This document shows, piece after piece, positions 41,501 to 51,823 of a stretch of DNA of 64,000 bases; the first letter of the stretch is position 1, and each line of letters opens with the position of its first letter. Below the pieces are notes generated by a model, which was not told the origin of the DNA, ran no database searches, and saw only the letters and a program-made list of their open reading frames with translations. Source of the DNA: Struthidea cinerea (taxonomy: Eukaryota > Chordata > Aves > Passeriformes > Corcoracidae); NCBI GenBank assembly GCA_013397865.1, contig VZTI01004803.1:1035787-1099786 (forward strand). Reading direction: 5' to 3'. The position numbers and the translations under genes were made by a program.

Positions 41501-43572
41501 TAAACCCACTCTAATAACCAATTTGTACATAGTTACTGTATGCAGGAAAAGCTCTGGATAGTGACAGAGCAAAACTGATGGAAGAGTTTTTATAAAGACC
41601 TCTGCTTTCCTTTCATAAGTAATCATACGCTAATGCACAAAAAATAATAGGCACAGTATGGTGCATTACGAAATCAATCATGTGAAGTTAGAGAACATAT
41701 TTTTACATTAGTACACTGCTAATCTTCCACTGACAAAATTTTCCCCTGTGGACACTGGGGCTAAAAAAATGTTAATTACTTGTACTGTGATTGTTGACAT
41801 GGAGGATTTGTCTATCTGTAGGAAAACATTCTGATGCTATGATAATTTAATAAATTATACAATTTCACTGAGAGCAATGGTGACTTATACAATCCCTGAA
41901 ATGTGCAACTGGTTAATGTCACCACTGCAACGTCCCACTAAAGTGTATAGTAGATATAATATGAAGATGGTCCCAAACTAATATTTCAGAGTATCTCACT
42001 CAGAATTTTGACAGAAAGGCTAGAACTGAATTTGAACTTTGTATACATGAAGAGCTTTCTCCTTTCTTCATAAAAATTTGTTTTCTTTAGGACTTCCATG
42101 CCTCATGACTCCTGTTGCCATTAACTTTGTTTTCTCACGACCTTTTCTGCGGCTTCTTGTTTGTTCCCAGCACAAGGAGCCAGGTCACCAGGTCCATTCC
42201 AAAGGCCTTCTGCTGAAGGCAGCCCCTTGCTTACCCACCAACTCGGTCAGTGCTGCAGGACTCCTGCCAACCTAACACAGACACCAGGCAGGCACAGGCA
42301 GTTCAGCTCTGGTACCAAAAGCCCCCTCAAATCTCAGCTAGCAGTCAGTCTCAGCTCGTAACTAGGCCAGTACAACCCAGTCCCAGAAGCCACAGCCACC
42401 AGAGGGGTTGACTCCAGCCACATCAGTAGCAGATGGGGTTTTGCTGGACCAAAAGAGAATGCCTGAAGATAACTCATGTTTCCTGATGAGTCACCTGATG
42501 TTGACTAGTATTTGTAAAGCTATTTAAAGACAAAGAATACAAAGTGTTCTTAATAGTTTTATAGAAACATTAAAAAGTTGCTTAAAAAAATCTTTCCTCT
42601 TTAAAGGATGCCAGTTCTCTCACTGTTTATATATAGGTAAATGTAATGGAAACTTTTGGAGTAGGTGTAGCGCAAAAAAAGAGATTGCAAAAAATACTTT
42701 CCTTGTGTTGTAGATAGACTGTGTCCATTACGCTTTACAGCCAGTTCTGATTTGTACCATTGTCACTGCTGAATAAAATTTTAAAATTTCCTTCAGAGGT
42801 ACTGGGAACTGGAGAAATTCAGAGCTATCTTCTAACCATCGCCATTTTTACAAACAACAGTGACTTGCATGATGGAACTGAGATTGGGACTTGCTTCTTC
42901 CTGTACAAAATACCTTATCTATTTCTTCCACTATGAGCCCTTCCACTATAAGCCCTTCCTATGTCTCCACAAGAGTCATCCTTAAAGTGGAAATTTTCTC
43001 TGTATTATATTCTGCCATAATGTGCGTGTTCATTTGGAGTATTATGAATCTCCCTAACCATTTAGTATTGGTGATGACAGCATTTACCCTTTAGACAGTC
43101 CTTGTTCCATCTCAACAGCCCACGGTAAAGTCTCAAAAGAGAAGTAGCACAGGCTGCATTGCTTGGTACATTGAAAACTAAATAAACAATACACTAGCAA
43201 AGATCTATAGGAAGAAACAGTTCTGCTCTACAGGCAGACAGACTGGATGACCTACCCTGATGACTGGATGGCCATCCCAGTCTAATTTCTAGTAGTCTAT
43301 AATTTACTCTACCTATTCTCAAGCTGAAAGAAAGGACATAAGACACCAAACACAATAACTGTAATGCAATTCTACTGCATAGTCAAAAACAACCTGTGTT
43401 GCTCATAGCAGTCACTGACTTTTTTATCCCAAGCACACTACTTTCATGCAAAATTTAACTTTTCAGCATCTTTTTTTTAACCACTAGACACAATAGCAAC
43501 AGCTTTGAAAAGACAGAATTCGCTAGGTTACATCAATATCTATATTTCCCCTTATTCCTTATACAATAACAA
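38538..43572. other. Intergenic DNA and probable CHRM5 3' UTR
   Basis: No coding gene supported. The part nearest 43572 should contain the 3' UTR of CHRM5 (minus strand), but I could not fix its polyadenylation site from hexamers alone. Confidence 0.5.
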
Positions 43573-45159
43573 TTATGGCAGTCTAGTATTGCCCTGCCAG
43601 TATAGTTTCTCTTCCACCTTTTTCTTTTTCCACTGGCAGAAAAGCAGCATCTTAAAAGTCTTCCTGAAAGTTTTATTACACAGGGCATAACAAATAGGGT
43701 TAACTGTGCTGTTCACATAGCATAGCCAATATCCAAGGTGCCACAGTGTCACGGGAATGCAGTCAGAGCAAAATGTGGAGATCAAAACCATGATATTATA
43801 GGGAGTCCATGTGATGATAAAAGCCAAAAGAATGGCACTTAAAGTCTGTGCTGCTTTGCGCTCCTTTATAAGAACCATCCGTTTCCTTTTGGTGATTTGG
43901 TTATTTATATTTGGATCCATGCTTTTGATGGAAGGCTCCTTTGACAGAGCAGCAGAACAAGGAGTTATTTTTACTTTTCGGCAACCATTGTTGGCTTCCT
44001 GGGTGCCATCAGCCTTAACCACCAAACGGAATTTATAGGCCACACATTTTTTATTTTTCTGTACGTGTTCTTTGGCAGGTGACAAAAAGTATTTCTGGTT
44101 CTCAAAATCACTTTCTTCAGGTTGGTCTTTGACAACGACATCTGTAGTCTCATTATACTCTTCTGCCTGACTTTTAGATGGGCTTTTGTAAGTTACTTGG
44201 AAAACCGAGTCCGTGGCAAGTTTATCCTCGTCTTCTGACGATGCGTAGCTGCTGCAGGTGGTTAACTGGTCAGCCTTAGCCCAGTCCATACAAGTACTCG
44301 CGGCGTGAGAGGCCTTTGCTGTAGCTGACGTACTTCGACTAGATGAAGACCAAGAAGCCTGACACCTCTCTCTTTTGACTAAGTTTTGCTGCTTGCAACT
44401 GAAGCAAGACTTCAGGAGAGTTTTCTGAGGCTTTATTGTCTCAAATTCTGCCACAGACTCCGAGCCCTGCAGTTCAGCGAGGTCCTTGGTGCGTTTCTCC
44501 GTCTCTTTATAAATGCGGCAGTACAGAATGGTCATCACAGACACTGGAATGTAAAAAGCAGCAATTGCAGTACCAAAGGTGATAATGGGTTCATACAGAA
44601 ACTGTATCTGGCACTCTTCAGGTGGTACTGTTCGTTCACCCACAAAATACTGCCAGCACAAGATTACGGGTGCCCACAACATGAAGGAAATTAGCCAAGC
44701 CATACCAATCATGATGCCAGCTCTTTTGGGTGTGCGTTTGGCCCTGTAAGTTAAAGGCCTTGTGATGGAAAAATATCTGTCAAAACTGATGACTAGGAGG
44801 TTCATTACTGAGGCATTGCTAGCTACATAGTCCAGTGCTAGCCACAGGTCACAGGCAAGGCTCCCAAGAGTCCAATGGCCTATGAGTATATAGGATGTAT
44901 AAAGGTTCATAGAAAATATCCCAATGATGAGATCTGCACAGGCAAGGCTAAGCAAGTAATAATTGTTGACAGTTTTGAGCTGACTGTTGACCTTAAAGGA
45001 TATCATGACAAGAATATTTCCTACTATGGTTATTAAGCTTACAATTGCAGTTACAGTGGCAATAGTAATGACTTCCCAGAGGCTATGCCCTTCTAACTGC
45101 TTATGGTTGATGGATGAACTGTTTACAACAGTAGAATTGCTCAATAAATTGACTTCCAT
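43573..45159 (-). CDS. CHRM5: CHRM5, muscarinic acetylcholine receptor M5
   Basis: A 528-residue class A GPCR in one uninterrupted coding exon, close to the 532 residues of the human protein. It signals through Gq/11 to phospholipase C at the plasma membrane of neurons. Visible features: N-glycosylation sites at Asn8 and Asn13; Asn48 (TM1); Asp76 (TM2 sodium site); Cys103-Cys183 extracellular disulfide; Asp110 (TM3 acetylcholine-binding aspartate) in LALDYVASN; and DRY at 127-129. It has a long third intracellular loop (about 215-426) that is Ser-rich with the conserved QLTTCSSY...SSEDED segment. WTPYN is at 451-455, Tyr477 and Tyr481 are in TM7, and NPICY is at 487-491. The tail ends KKKKVEEKLYWQGNTRLP, diagnostic for M5 rather than M1 or M3. 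All ligand and coupling residues are intact. The start is the first ATG and aligns with the mammalian N-terminus. Confidence 0.99.
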   Translation of the reverse strand: MEVNLLSNSTVVNSSSINHKQLEGHSLWEVITIATVTAIVSLITIVGNILVMISFKVNSQLKTVNNYYLLSLACADLIIGIFSMNLYTSYILIGHWTLGSLACDLWLALDYVASNASVMNLLVISFDRYFSITRPLTYRAKRTPKRAGIMIGMAWLISFMLWAPVILCWQYFVGERTVPPEECQIQFLYEPIITFGTAIAAFYIPVSVMTILYCRIYKETEKRTKDLAELQGSESVAEFETIKPQKTLLKSCFSCKQQNLVKRERCQASWSSSSRSTSATAKASHAASTCMDWAKADQLTTCSSYASSEDEDKLATDSVFQVTYKSPSKSQAEEYNETTDVVVKDQPEESDFENQKYFLSPAKEHVQKNKKCVAYKFRLVVKADGTQEANNGCRKVKITPCSAALSKEPSIKSMDPNINNQITKRKRMVLIKERKAAQTLSAILLAFIITWTPYNIMVLISTFCSDCIPVTLWHLGYWLCYVNSTVNPICYALCNKTFRKTFKMLLFCQWKKKKVEEKLYWQGNTRLP

Positions 45160-45242
45160 TCTTGTCCTTCGTGTACTGTCATCAGGACCTTAGCACTGTT
45201 GCATACTGCTTTCTGTGCTCAGAAGCATCCTCCTGGAGATAG
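45160..45242 (-). other. CHRM5: CHRM5 5' UTR part of the coding exon
   Basis: On the minus strand, a pyrimidine tract ending ttccttacag stops at 45243, so the exon would begin at 45242, 83 bases before the ATG. Muscarinic receptor genes characteristically have an intronless coding exon with upstream non-coding exons, which fits. Those upstream exons should lie at higher coordinates. Confidence 0.75.
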
Positions 45243-45787
45243 CTGTAAGGAAAAAAATCGGAAAATTTAAGTACCTCATTAAATAGCACAGACTTCCATT
45301 AGTTACCATGAAAACACCTGTAAAACAACCTATCACATTATTTGTGTTCCCTTTTTGCATTTTGATTGTTATTTCTACCATTGTGAACATAACTAAAACA
45401 TACAAATGTACATCCTAGGACATTTCAAAATGCAATCTAACTATTATTTCATAAGACAATCAACCACAGCAGCTCTTACATTTTGAATACCTTAGGAACG
45501 CTCTACATATTCTCAAAGACAGACATTTAAAGTTTTGCAGTGCAATAAGACAGTGAGTCACTGTGTTGTTTCCTACAGTAGTATTTAAAAGGCATGTCAA
45601 GGTTTCAGCAATTATCTTTGAAAAATTTGTAAAAGTCACCAACTGTAGGTGCTAAAAAGCTAGAAGCAGAGAAATTCTTCAGCCTTTTCTCAATATTCTG
45701 TGAGAAGACTGTCTTTCCTATGTAAACTATTTAAAATAAGGTCACAGTTTCATAAACTTCTTGCACTTGCAAGTTGTTTTGCAAGAT

Positions 45788-46028
45788 TGTTATGGCTTCA
45801 ACTTTGAAAATACTATGGAATAGGTCTCTTAAGACTTGGCCAATCCTCTCAAGGGGTGGATGGCCGAGGAACCAATTACCTATTGCCACTCAACACACTT
45901 TTTGCTATCTATCCTATATAGTAGTCAGAAAATTATTAAAGAAAAGCTTCGGCTTCCACTGTTCGTGAGCCTGGACTCTGTGTCGTTTTCTTTATGCGCC
46001 TCGGATGTAGCAGTGACAACCAACAACA
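45788..46028 (+). mobile_element. Short LTR-like element (copy B)
   Basis: Starts TGTTATGGC and shares the order and several blocks of copy A: gaataggt, a gccaatc motif, a ggtggat motif, a ccaat block, a TATA-like ctatata (about 45914), ATTAAA (45935-45940), and a U5-like tail ending near caacaaca. The exact right end is uncertain by a few bases and no target duplication was found. Confidence 0.6.
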
Positions 46029-47074
46029 GAAAGAGAGTAAGAGAAAACTGGGGATGCATGGGGAGCTAGGAACCACACTGGCATGGTGACAGCAAGAAAC
46101 AATTAGGTATTAGAAGTGTTTGAGGCAATTGAGGGGAAACTTTTGAGCAAATGAAGCAGGCGAGGCCAAGAAGATGTTCGTGGAAACATAAGTTAGGCAG
46201 GAAAGACACTGCTCCTAAGAGATCTTAGGAACAGAGGAGACTGATGGGGTCAGGTTTGGAAGTACAGTCTGGGTAGTTTGGATGAGCAGATGGCAGGATG
46301 GAGGATACAGAGGAGTAAACTGAAGAGAAAGAAGCAGAAGATAACCACAGTGGTAAAAAATGCAAATGTAATAACCAATTTTAAATACCAATTTAATACT
46401 TGCATAAGCAGCAAAAGGTGAAAACAGGACCACTCTATTAATGCATACATGCTGCTGACATCCTTTGCTTTCTACATTCCTCACTCCTGTTTCTTGTGCC
46501 AGTGAATTGTACCTGTATTAGGCAAACTTTCTTTCAAAGATACCTGCTGAGTTTTGAGTAATTCCATCACATCAGGTGATGCTAATCACTTATTCTATGC
46601 TTAGTCTTGCAAAACTGTGTAATTTTGAAATAGTCAAATAGTACTCAGTTTTTAAAGTCAGAAATGAAAGAAATTAACAGATTTTTCTATACGGCATATA
46701 GCCAGTGTAAAACTGGTATGATCTCTTTTTTCAAAGCAGACATAGGTTCAGCTAAAATTATCACATGAATCACCTACAAAGTCCATTTCTAAGTCTTTAA
46801 GATTCTCTCTGCATCAGATCTCTATTTTATGGTCCTCCCTATCCGTCCACACCACTTCTCCGTGTTTTCATCTTTCATCCTAACTCTCAGAACATTGTTT
46901 TCTTTGGTCTTGGCAAGTGTCTTTTATTAACTGCAAGCTTTTTCAGCCTATCTCTTTCCCATATCTGTCTTTTGTACCAAGTACTTGTGTCCTGTCTCTC
47001 ACTAGCTGAATACAATTTTTTATAGCCACTAGTTGAACTTTCAGAAAAGCATGTAATTTCCTTTCATTGTCCTC

Positions 47075-47222
47075 TTTGTCTGGGGAGTTCACCAGCCTTG
47101 GAGGTGTTTAAGAGCCGTCTGGACCTGGCACTGGTTTAGGGGTTACAGTGGTAGTTCTGGGTTGATGGTTGGACTTGATGATTTTACAGGTTCCAACCTT
47201 GATGATTCTATGATTCTATGAT
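47075..47222 (+). mobile_element. CR1 LINE 3' end
   Basis: Sense CR1 tail: caccagccttggaggtgttt, then a gatggttggacttgatga block, then the terminal repeated attctatg motif (gattctatgattctatga at about 47204-47221). Heavily 5'-truncated. Confidence 0.92.
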
Positions 47223-50054
47223 CCTTATTTGCTTTTACTGTTTCCTGCACTTTTTTCCCAAGTCTACTAAATATCCACAGAAGTGTATCACGTTTCTACT
47301 TCAAACCCTGATTAATGGTGATCTCTTGATGTGATGAAACTGGATAATGGTAAGTTTCCTGATGTACTGAGACTTCTCAGAATGGTTCTCCTCCATCTGT
47401 GTGTGTGTGTCATCTCCCATTTTATATTTAAGTATTTGTGCATGTGTTCTGCTTATATACAGCAGATACTGAGCCTAATTCAACAGGATCTTAGTTAATG
47501 TATAGATCTTGCAGACTAGCAAAAATCACAGTACATGCATGCTGACTATCTGTACGCTTGGCTCTCTCTCCAACCTCCAGAACCAGCCTAGCAGCAAGGA
47601 ATAGATGAAGTGCCACAGCAGTTCTAATTAGTCCTATGCAAAGAATGACATTTCATCCTGGTTCTGCATTCTGCAAAGACCTCCTCCAAGTCAGAGCCGT
47701 CTTGATGGCTGGTGCACTGGCTTTACAAATCTTTACAAAAACTTGAAGGGTAGGAATTCGTTTCATGTGAAACAAAGGTGTGTGGAGCAGCTGCATGGCT
47801 GTGGCAGGTAGCTGAGCTGTGAGAGAGGAATCTGTGTCTCTGCTACCTCATGTGGCTTATGCTTTTTTTTTTCCATGGACAGTCAGCAAAGTTGTTCTGC
47901 ACATTAAAAGATCCATGTGACTAAAATTTCAAGCATGGGGTGTGGTGGCGGGTTTAGTGGGGCAGTGTCAGGGGACAGTGAGGGCTGTTTGCTCTGCGAG
48001 GGAAGGTGAGAACAGTGCCAAGGCAGCTGAGAGCTGAGACCTGACCAAGAAGTAGCAGGATGTGGAGAAGCACGTTTGGCTCATGAGAAGGCCAGAAACA
48101 CTGTCTCTGTGAGACATAGTCCACTGATTGCACAGCAAATCTGTAGTGATGAGGCAGGTCCGAGACCAAGCCAGGAAGCCCAGCCAGCACGTCTGGGTCA
48201 GGATCTGAGTCAGGATTGAGGAGATAGAAGGCCAGGTGTAGATGTAGCTGCTGCCTGGCTGCGATGTAGCACAGGCAAGGGCCAGCAGTACAACCTCAGC
48301 TTAAAAGCAGTTCCCAAGGAAAAGGTGAGGGAGGCCCTCATTTCTAGCTTTCTTCAATAGGTCTTACCAGCAGAGCAGCTGACCTTGGACTTTTGCAAGA
48401 TACCAGCTAAGGCTAGAGATGGTCTTAAAGAGGCACCAGCTATGAATATCAGGCACATGAATGAATCTTTACAAACTACCTTTGCCTAACACCTGGGTTT
48501 GAGCAGCCATGTAGAAAAAGTATAGATTGTTCCAACTTTCTGCCTTTTTTTTGCCAGAAGATGGCACTCAGCTCAGAAGAGGGAAGACTGGAAATTGTAT
48601 ACATGCTGTGGCCTGTAATGCTTTGTCTTTGCCATAGATAGCAAGTGTGTCCCTCTCTTAGGTCACTGACACTCCCTAACATTAGGAATTGGGAAGAAAG
48701 ACTGCTCAAACTACGCCATGTGGATTGCACACTTCAGAGCAACAGGAGAAGCAGAAATTGTTGTTGTTGTGACACAGCTGTTCTTGGTTTAAACTGACAA
48801 GGGTTGGAGAAATACTGATAATACGTTATGGAAACTACATAATTCCTTAATAAATTTCTTAATAATTTCTTAATAAAAAGCACTGTTTTTGTCATCATGC
48901 AAAGCCTTCCTTCCCTAATGGGCTACTTTACTGTGATGTCTAAAAAGCTGACAATAGCTGACCTACTAGTATGCAAAGATCTTTTCTTGGCATGTTGACC
49001 ATTCTCGTCATCTCTTCATACTCTAACATTTTTTGTTTCATAGGTCTGTGTTAACAGTTTGTGGTGTTACCTTTCATCATCTATTTGTGTATCACTCAAG
49101 GCAATAGAGCATGTGAGGTGGGACTTCTGTGTGCTATGGTAACATAATTTATGTTAATTGTCTATCATAAGAGACAATAATAATAGGGAAATTAAAAAAA
49201 GAATTATAAAATCAAAATGCATATGTACAGTATCATGATTTTGCTATGTCTCATCATTATTAATGCAAAGTTTTCACGCTTGTGAGCTGTAATGGTATTT
49301 TTTATGTGTTGCCAAGTAGAAATGATATTTTTTTCAATCTATCTGTAAGAATTAATGTGAGTTGTTAGATTTGTACATAAAGTCAGTTTACAGTTATCTG
49401 CAGGCAGATTGCTTGTGTCACAGATTAATTGCACCACAGATGCAGGCACAGCTTGGGTTCACCAGGTTTTATTAGCTCTATCTCATTCTGGGTCTGTCAG
49501 ACCTGTGGTGGCTGCATGAGAATTGCTTGGGTATCTTTGCAACATGCTTGCCAAGGCTGCTCCCTGTTACTTTATTTATTTGCGTGTGTGCTAACTAATC
49601 TACTGATTTGCTGCACACTGTGCCCCGGAACTCAGCAGCCCACAACACAGTTGTGCAGCTACAGTACAGCCCATGATTTCACAAAATGGGACTTTTGGTC
49701 ACATTTTGCTGGAAGGACTACTGGGTTTAAAAACCCTTCAAAACCAGATCGATGTTCTAATGTGTTGTCAAATGACAGCCTGTGTGCTCAAGAGGGATAG
49801 GGCTAGCTGGTGTTAGGAAACTGGTGAACTTTCTCAAGAACAGCATGAGTGGCTGCTTAGTTTAAGAAGAGCAGGACAAACCACCCTAGTAACACTATGG
49901 CACAAAGCTGTTCCTGTGTGTCTGCTCTGTGTCCTGAGAGAAAGACGCTTCTCAAGAGGCTGTGGAGTCAATTCACAGGGTTCATGTAGAGCAGGCGTCT
50001 GTGTAACACCCTGTCAGCCTGGGATCAGTTGCTTTTTCCCTCATTTGCTACAGA

Positions 50055-50795
50055 AAGCAAAGGTCCTGCACTTGGGTCACAACAATCCCGTGCAGCTCTA
50101 CAGGTTGAGGCAAGAGTGGCTGGAAAGCTGCCTAGTGAAAAAGGTGCTGGAGGTGCTGGTTGACAGCAGCTGAACATGAGCCAGCGTGTGCCCAGGTGGC
50201 CAGAAAGGCCAATGGCATGCTGGCCTGAATCAGCAATAGTGTGGCAGTGATCATCCCCTGCCCTGTACTCGGCATTGGCGAGGCCACACCTTGAGTCCTG
50301 TGGGCAGTTCTGGGCCCCTCGCTGCGAGGACATTGAGGTGCTGGAGCAGGTCCAGAGAAGGGCAGCAGAGCTGGGGAAGGGTCTGGAGCACAAGTCCTGT
50401 GAGGAGCAGCTGAGGGAGATGCATTTGGTTAGTCTGGAGAAAAGGAGGCTCGGGGAGACCTTATCACTCTCTACAACAGCCTAAAAGGAAGCCGTAGTGA
50501 GACGGGGATTATTCTCTTCTCCCTGATAGCAAGCGACAAGAGCAAATGGCCTCAGGCTGCACCACAGGAAGTTTACACTGGATATTAGGTACATTTTTTC
50601 ACCAAGAGGGTGGTCAGGCATTGGAACAGGCTGCCCAGGGAAGCGATGGAATCACCTTCCCCGGAGGTATTTGAAAGATGTGTAGATGTGGGGCTTATGA
50701 ACGTGGTTTAGTGGTGGAAGTGGCAGTGCTGAGTTAACAGCTGGACTCAGTGATATCCAAGGACTTTTCCAACCTAAACAATTCCATAATTCATC
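50055..50795 (+). mobile_element. CR1 LINE 3' portion
   Basis: About 740 bases of sense CR1 3' sequence, starting aaggtcctgcacttgggtca. It continues through gaggtgctggagcaggtcc at about 50335, then caggctgcccagggaagcga at about 50630, and ends aacctaaacaattccataat. 5'-truncated. The short open frames in this interval belong to it. Confidence 0.93.
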
Positions 50796-50914
50796 TGGCT
50801 TTAGCTAGGAGTTCTATTTTCAGAACACTAAATACATGGCGTTTCGGTTTTTATTCATACACGTGGATAGCGATGTTCCCCTCCTCGCTGGCTGGCACCT
50901 GCAGGGGGGCCGGG

Positions 50915-51187
50915 NNNNNNNNNNNNNNNNNNNNNNNNNNNNNNNNNNNNNNNNNNNNNNNNNNNNNNNNNNNNNNNNNNNNNNNNNNNNNNNNNNNNNN
51001 NNNNNNNNNNNNNNNNNNNNNNNNNNNNNNNNNNNNNNNNNNNNNNNNNNNNNNNNNNNNNNNNNNNNNNNNNNNNNNNNNNNNNNNNNNNNNNNNNNNN
51101 NNNNNNNNNNNNNNNNNNNNNNNNNNNNNNNNNNNNNNNNNNNNNNNNNNNNNNNNNNNNNNNNNNNNNNNNNNNNNNNNNNNNNNN
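50915..51187. other. Assembly gap (273 N)
   Basis: A run of unknown bases in GC-rich sequence. The AVEN start codon probably lies in it. Confidence 1.
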
Positions 51188-51315
51188 GGCGCGGAGGAGG
51201 CGGGGGCCGGGGAAGAGGCGGCGCTTACGGGCACCGAGGAGGCGGGGGACGGGGCAGGCGAGAGCCTCGAGGTCGCGGGGCAGCGCCGCCGCCCAGCGCC
51301 CAACAGCACCGGCGG
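51188..51315 (+). CDS. AVEN: AVEN exon 1 (3' part), RGG-rich N-terminus
   Basis: The plus-strand frame starting at 51190 reads RGGGGGRGRGGAYGHRGGGGRGRREPRGRGAAPPP..QQHRR, then GTAAGG at 51316 as a good donor in phase 0. Mammalian AVEN starts with a similar Arg-Gly-rich region containing GRGRG and RREP blocks. AVEN is an apoptosis and caspase-activation inhibitor that binds Bcl-xL and Apaf-1, and its RGG box binds G-quadruplex mRNAs. The orientation relative to CHRM5 matches the human locus. The start codon is lost in the gap, and exon 2 is not found in the remaining 12.7 kb, consistent with a long intron 1. Alternative frames (acidic Glu/Gly/Ala-rich) are open too, so identity rests on the Arg-Gly similarity and synteny. 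Confidence 0.72.
51200..51260 (+). other. G-quadruplex-prone G tracts
   Basis: Five runs of three or more G (ggggg, gggg, ggg, ggggg, gggg) within about 55 bases of the AVEN exon 1 coding strand. These could fold as a G-quadruplex in DNA or mRNA, and such sequence is a known cause of assembly gaps. Confidence 0.6.
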
Positions 51316-51408
51316 GTAAGGAGGAGGAGAGCCCTCCCTTCGCGGTAGCCGGGGGAGGCGGAGCTGAGCGTAGTGGGGCCCCAGGGCGGCCCTTGGGCGG
51401 GGGGCACA

Positions 51409-51475
51409 ACCCTTCCCTCCCCTTCCCTCCCCTCCCCTCCTCTCCCCTCCTCTCCGCTGCTCCTCCCCTTCCCGA
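51409..51475. repeat. Pyrimidine tract
   Basis: Almost pure C/T run made of cccctcctct-like units, within AVEN intron 1 just after exon 1. Confidence 0.85.
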
Positions 51476-51754
51476 GGTGGAGCCAAGCTGGCAGCTGTGC
51501 ACCAGCCTGTGGGGTGGGCTGGGACTGCCGGCGTTACCGCCCGGGACAGCTTGGCAGCTGCAGCCTCCCTGTGCTGTCTTCCTATTCTGGGACAGCTCAG
51601 CCTGTGCACTCTGGTGCAGCATACACAGGGCTTTTCTTGCCGAAGTACATGTATAATTTTGCGCTGATAGGATAAAAGTCTTGTTTGAAAAATGCATCTG
51701 AAAAAATTCTGTTTGCAAATAGAGATGAAGAATTGTTGAGCATTTTTGGCACAG

Positions 51755-51823
51755 TTGTTTTAATGGTTGGACTCGGACGATCTTAGAGATCTTTTCCAGC
51801 CTTAACGATTCTGTGATCAGAAG
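51755..51823 (+). mobile_element. CR1 LINE 3' tail, very short
   Basis: About 70 bases of CR1 3' end in sense orientation: taatggttggactcggacga, then agatcttttccagcc and a terminal cgattctgtgatc. An extreme 5' truncation. Confidence 0.85.

Larger units (their letters stand above)
45243..50054. other. CHRM5 upstream intron / region before AVEN
   Basis: No coding exon recognised. It contains LTR copy B, a CR1 tail and a short GT repeat near 47400. Non-coding 5' exons of CHRM5 could be here or further right, but cannot be identified without transcript data. Confidence 0.5.
50870..51600 (+). promoter_or_regulatory. AVEN: CpG island with AVEN first exon
   Basis: Very GC-rich sequence surrounds the second N gap, with dense CpG, then a pyrimidine-rich stretch (about 51409-51475). 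It marks a promoter. Synteny and the Arg-Gly frame ending at a GT donor point to AVEN. Because CHRM5 lies upstream in the opposite direction, the island could also serve as a bidirectional start site. Confidence 0.72.

Noticed and set aside
43811..45193. Open frames on the plus strand and in another minus frame across CHRM5
   Set aside because: Shadows of the CHRM5 coding sequence with no independent support.
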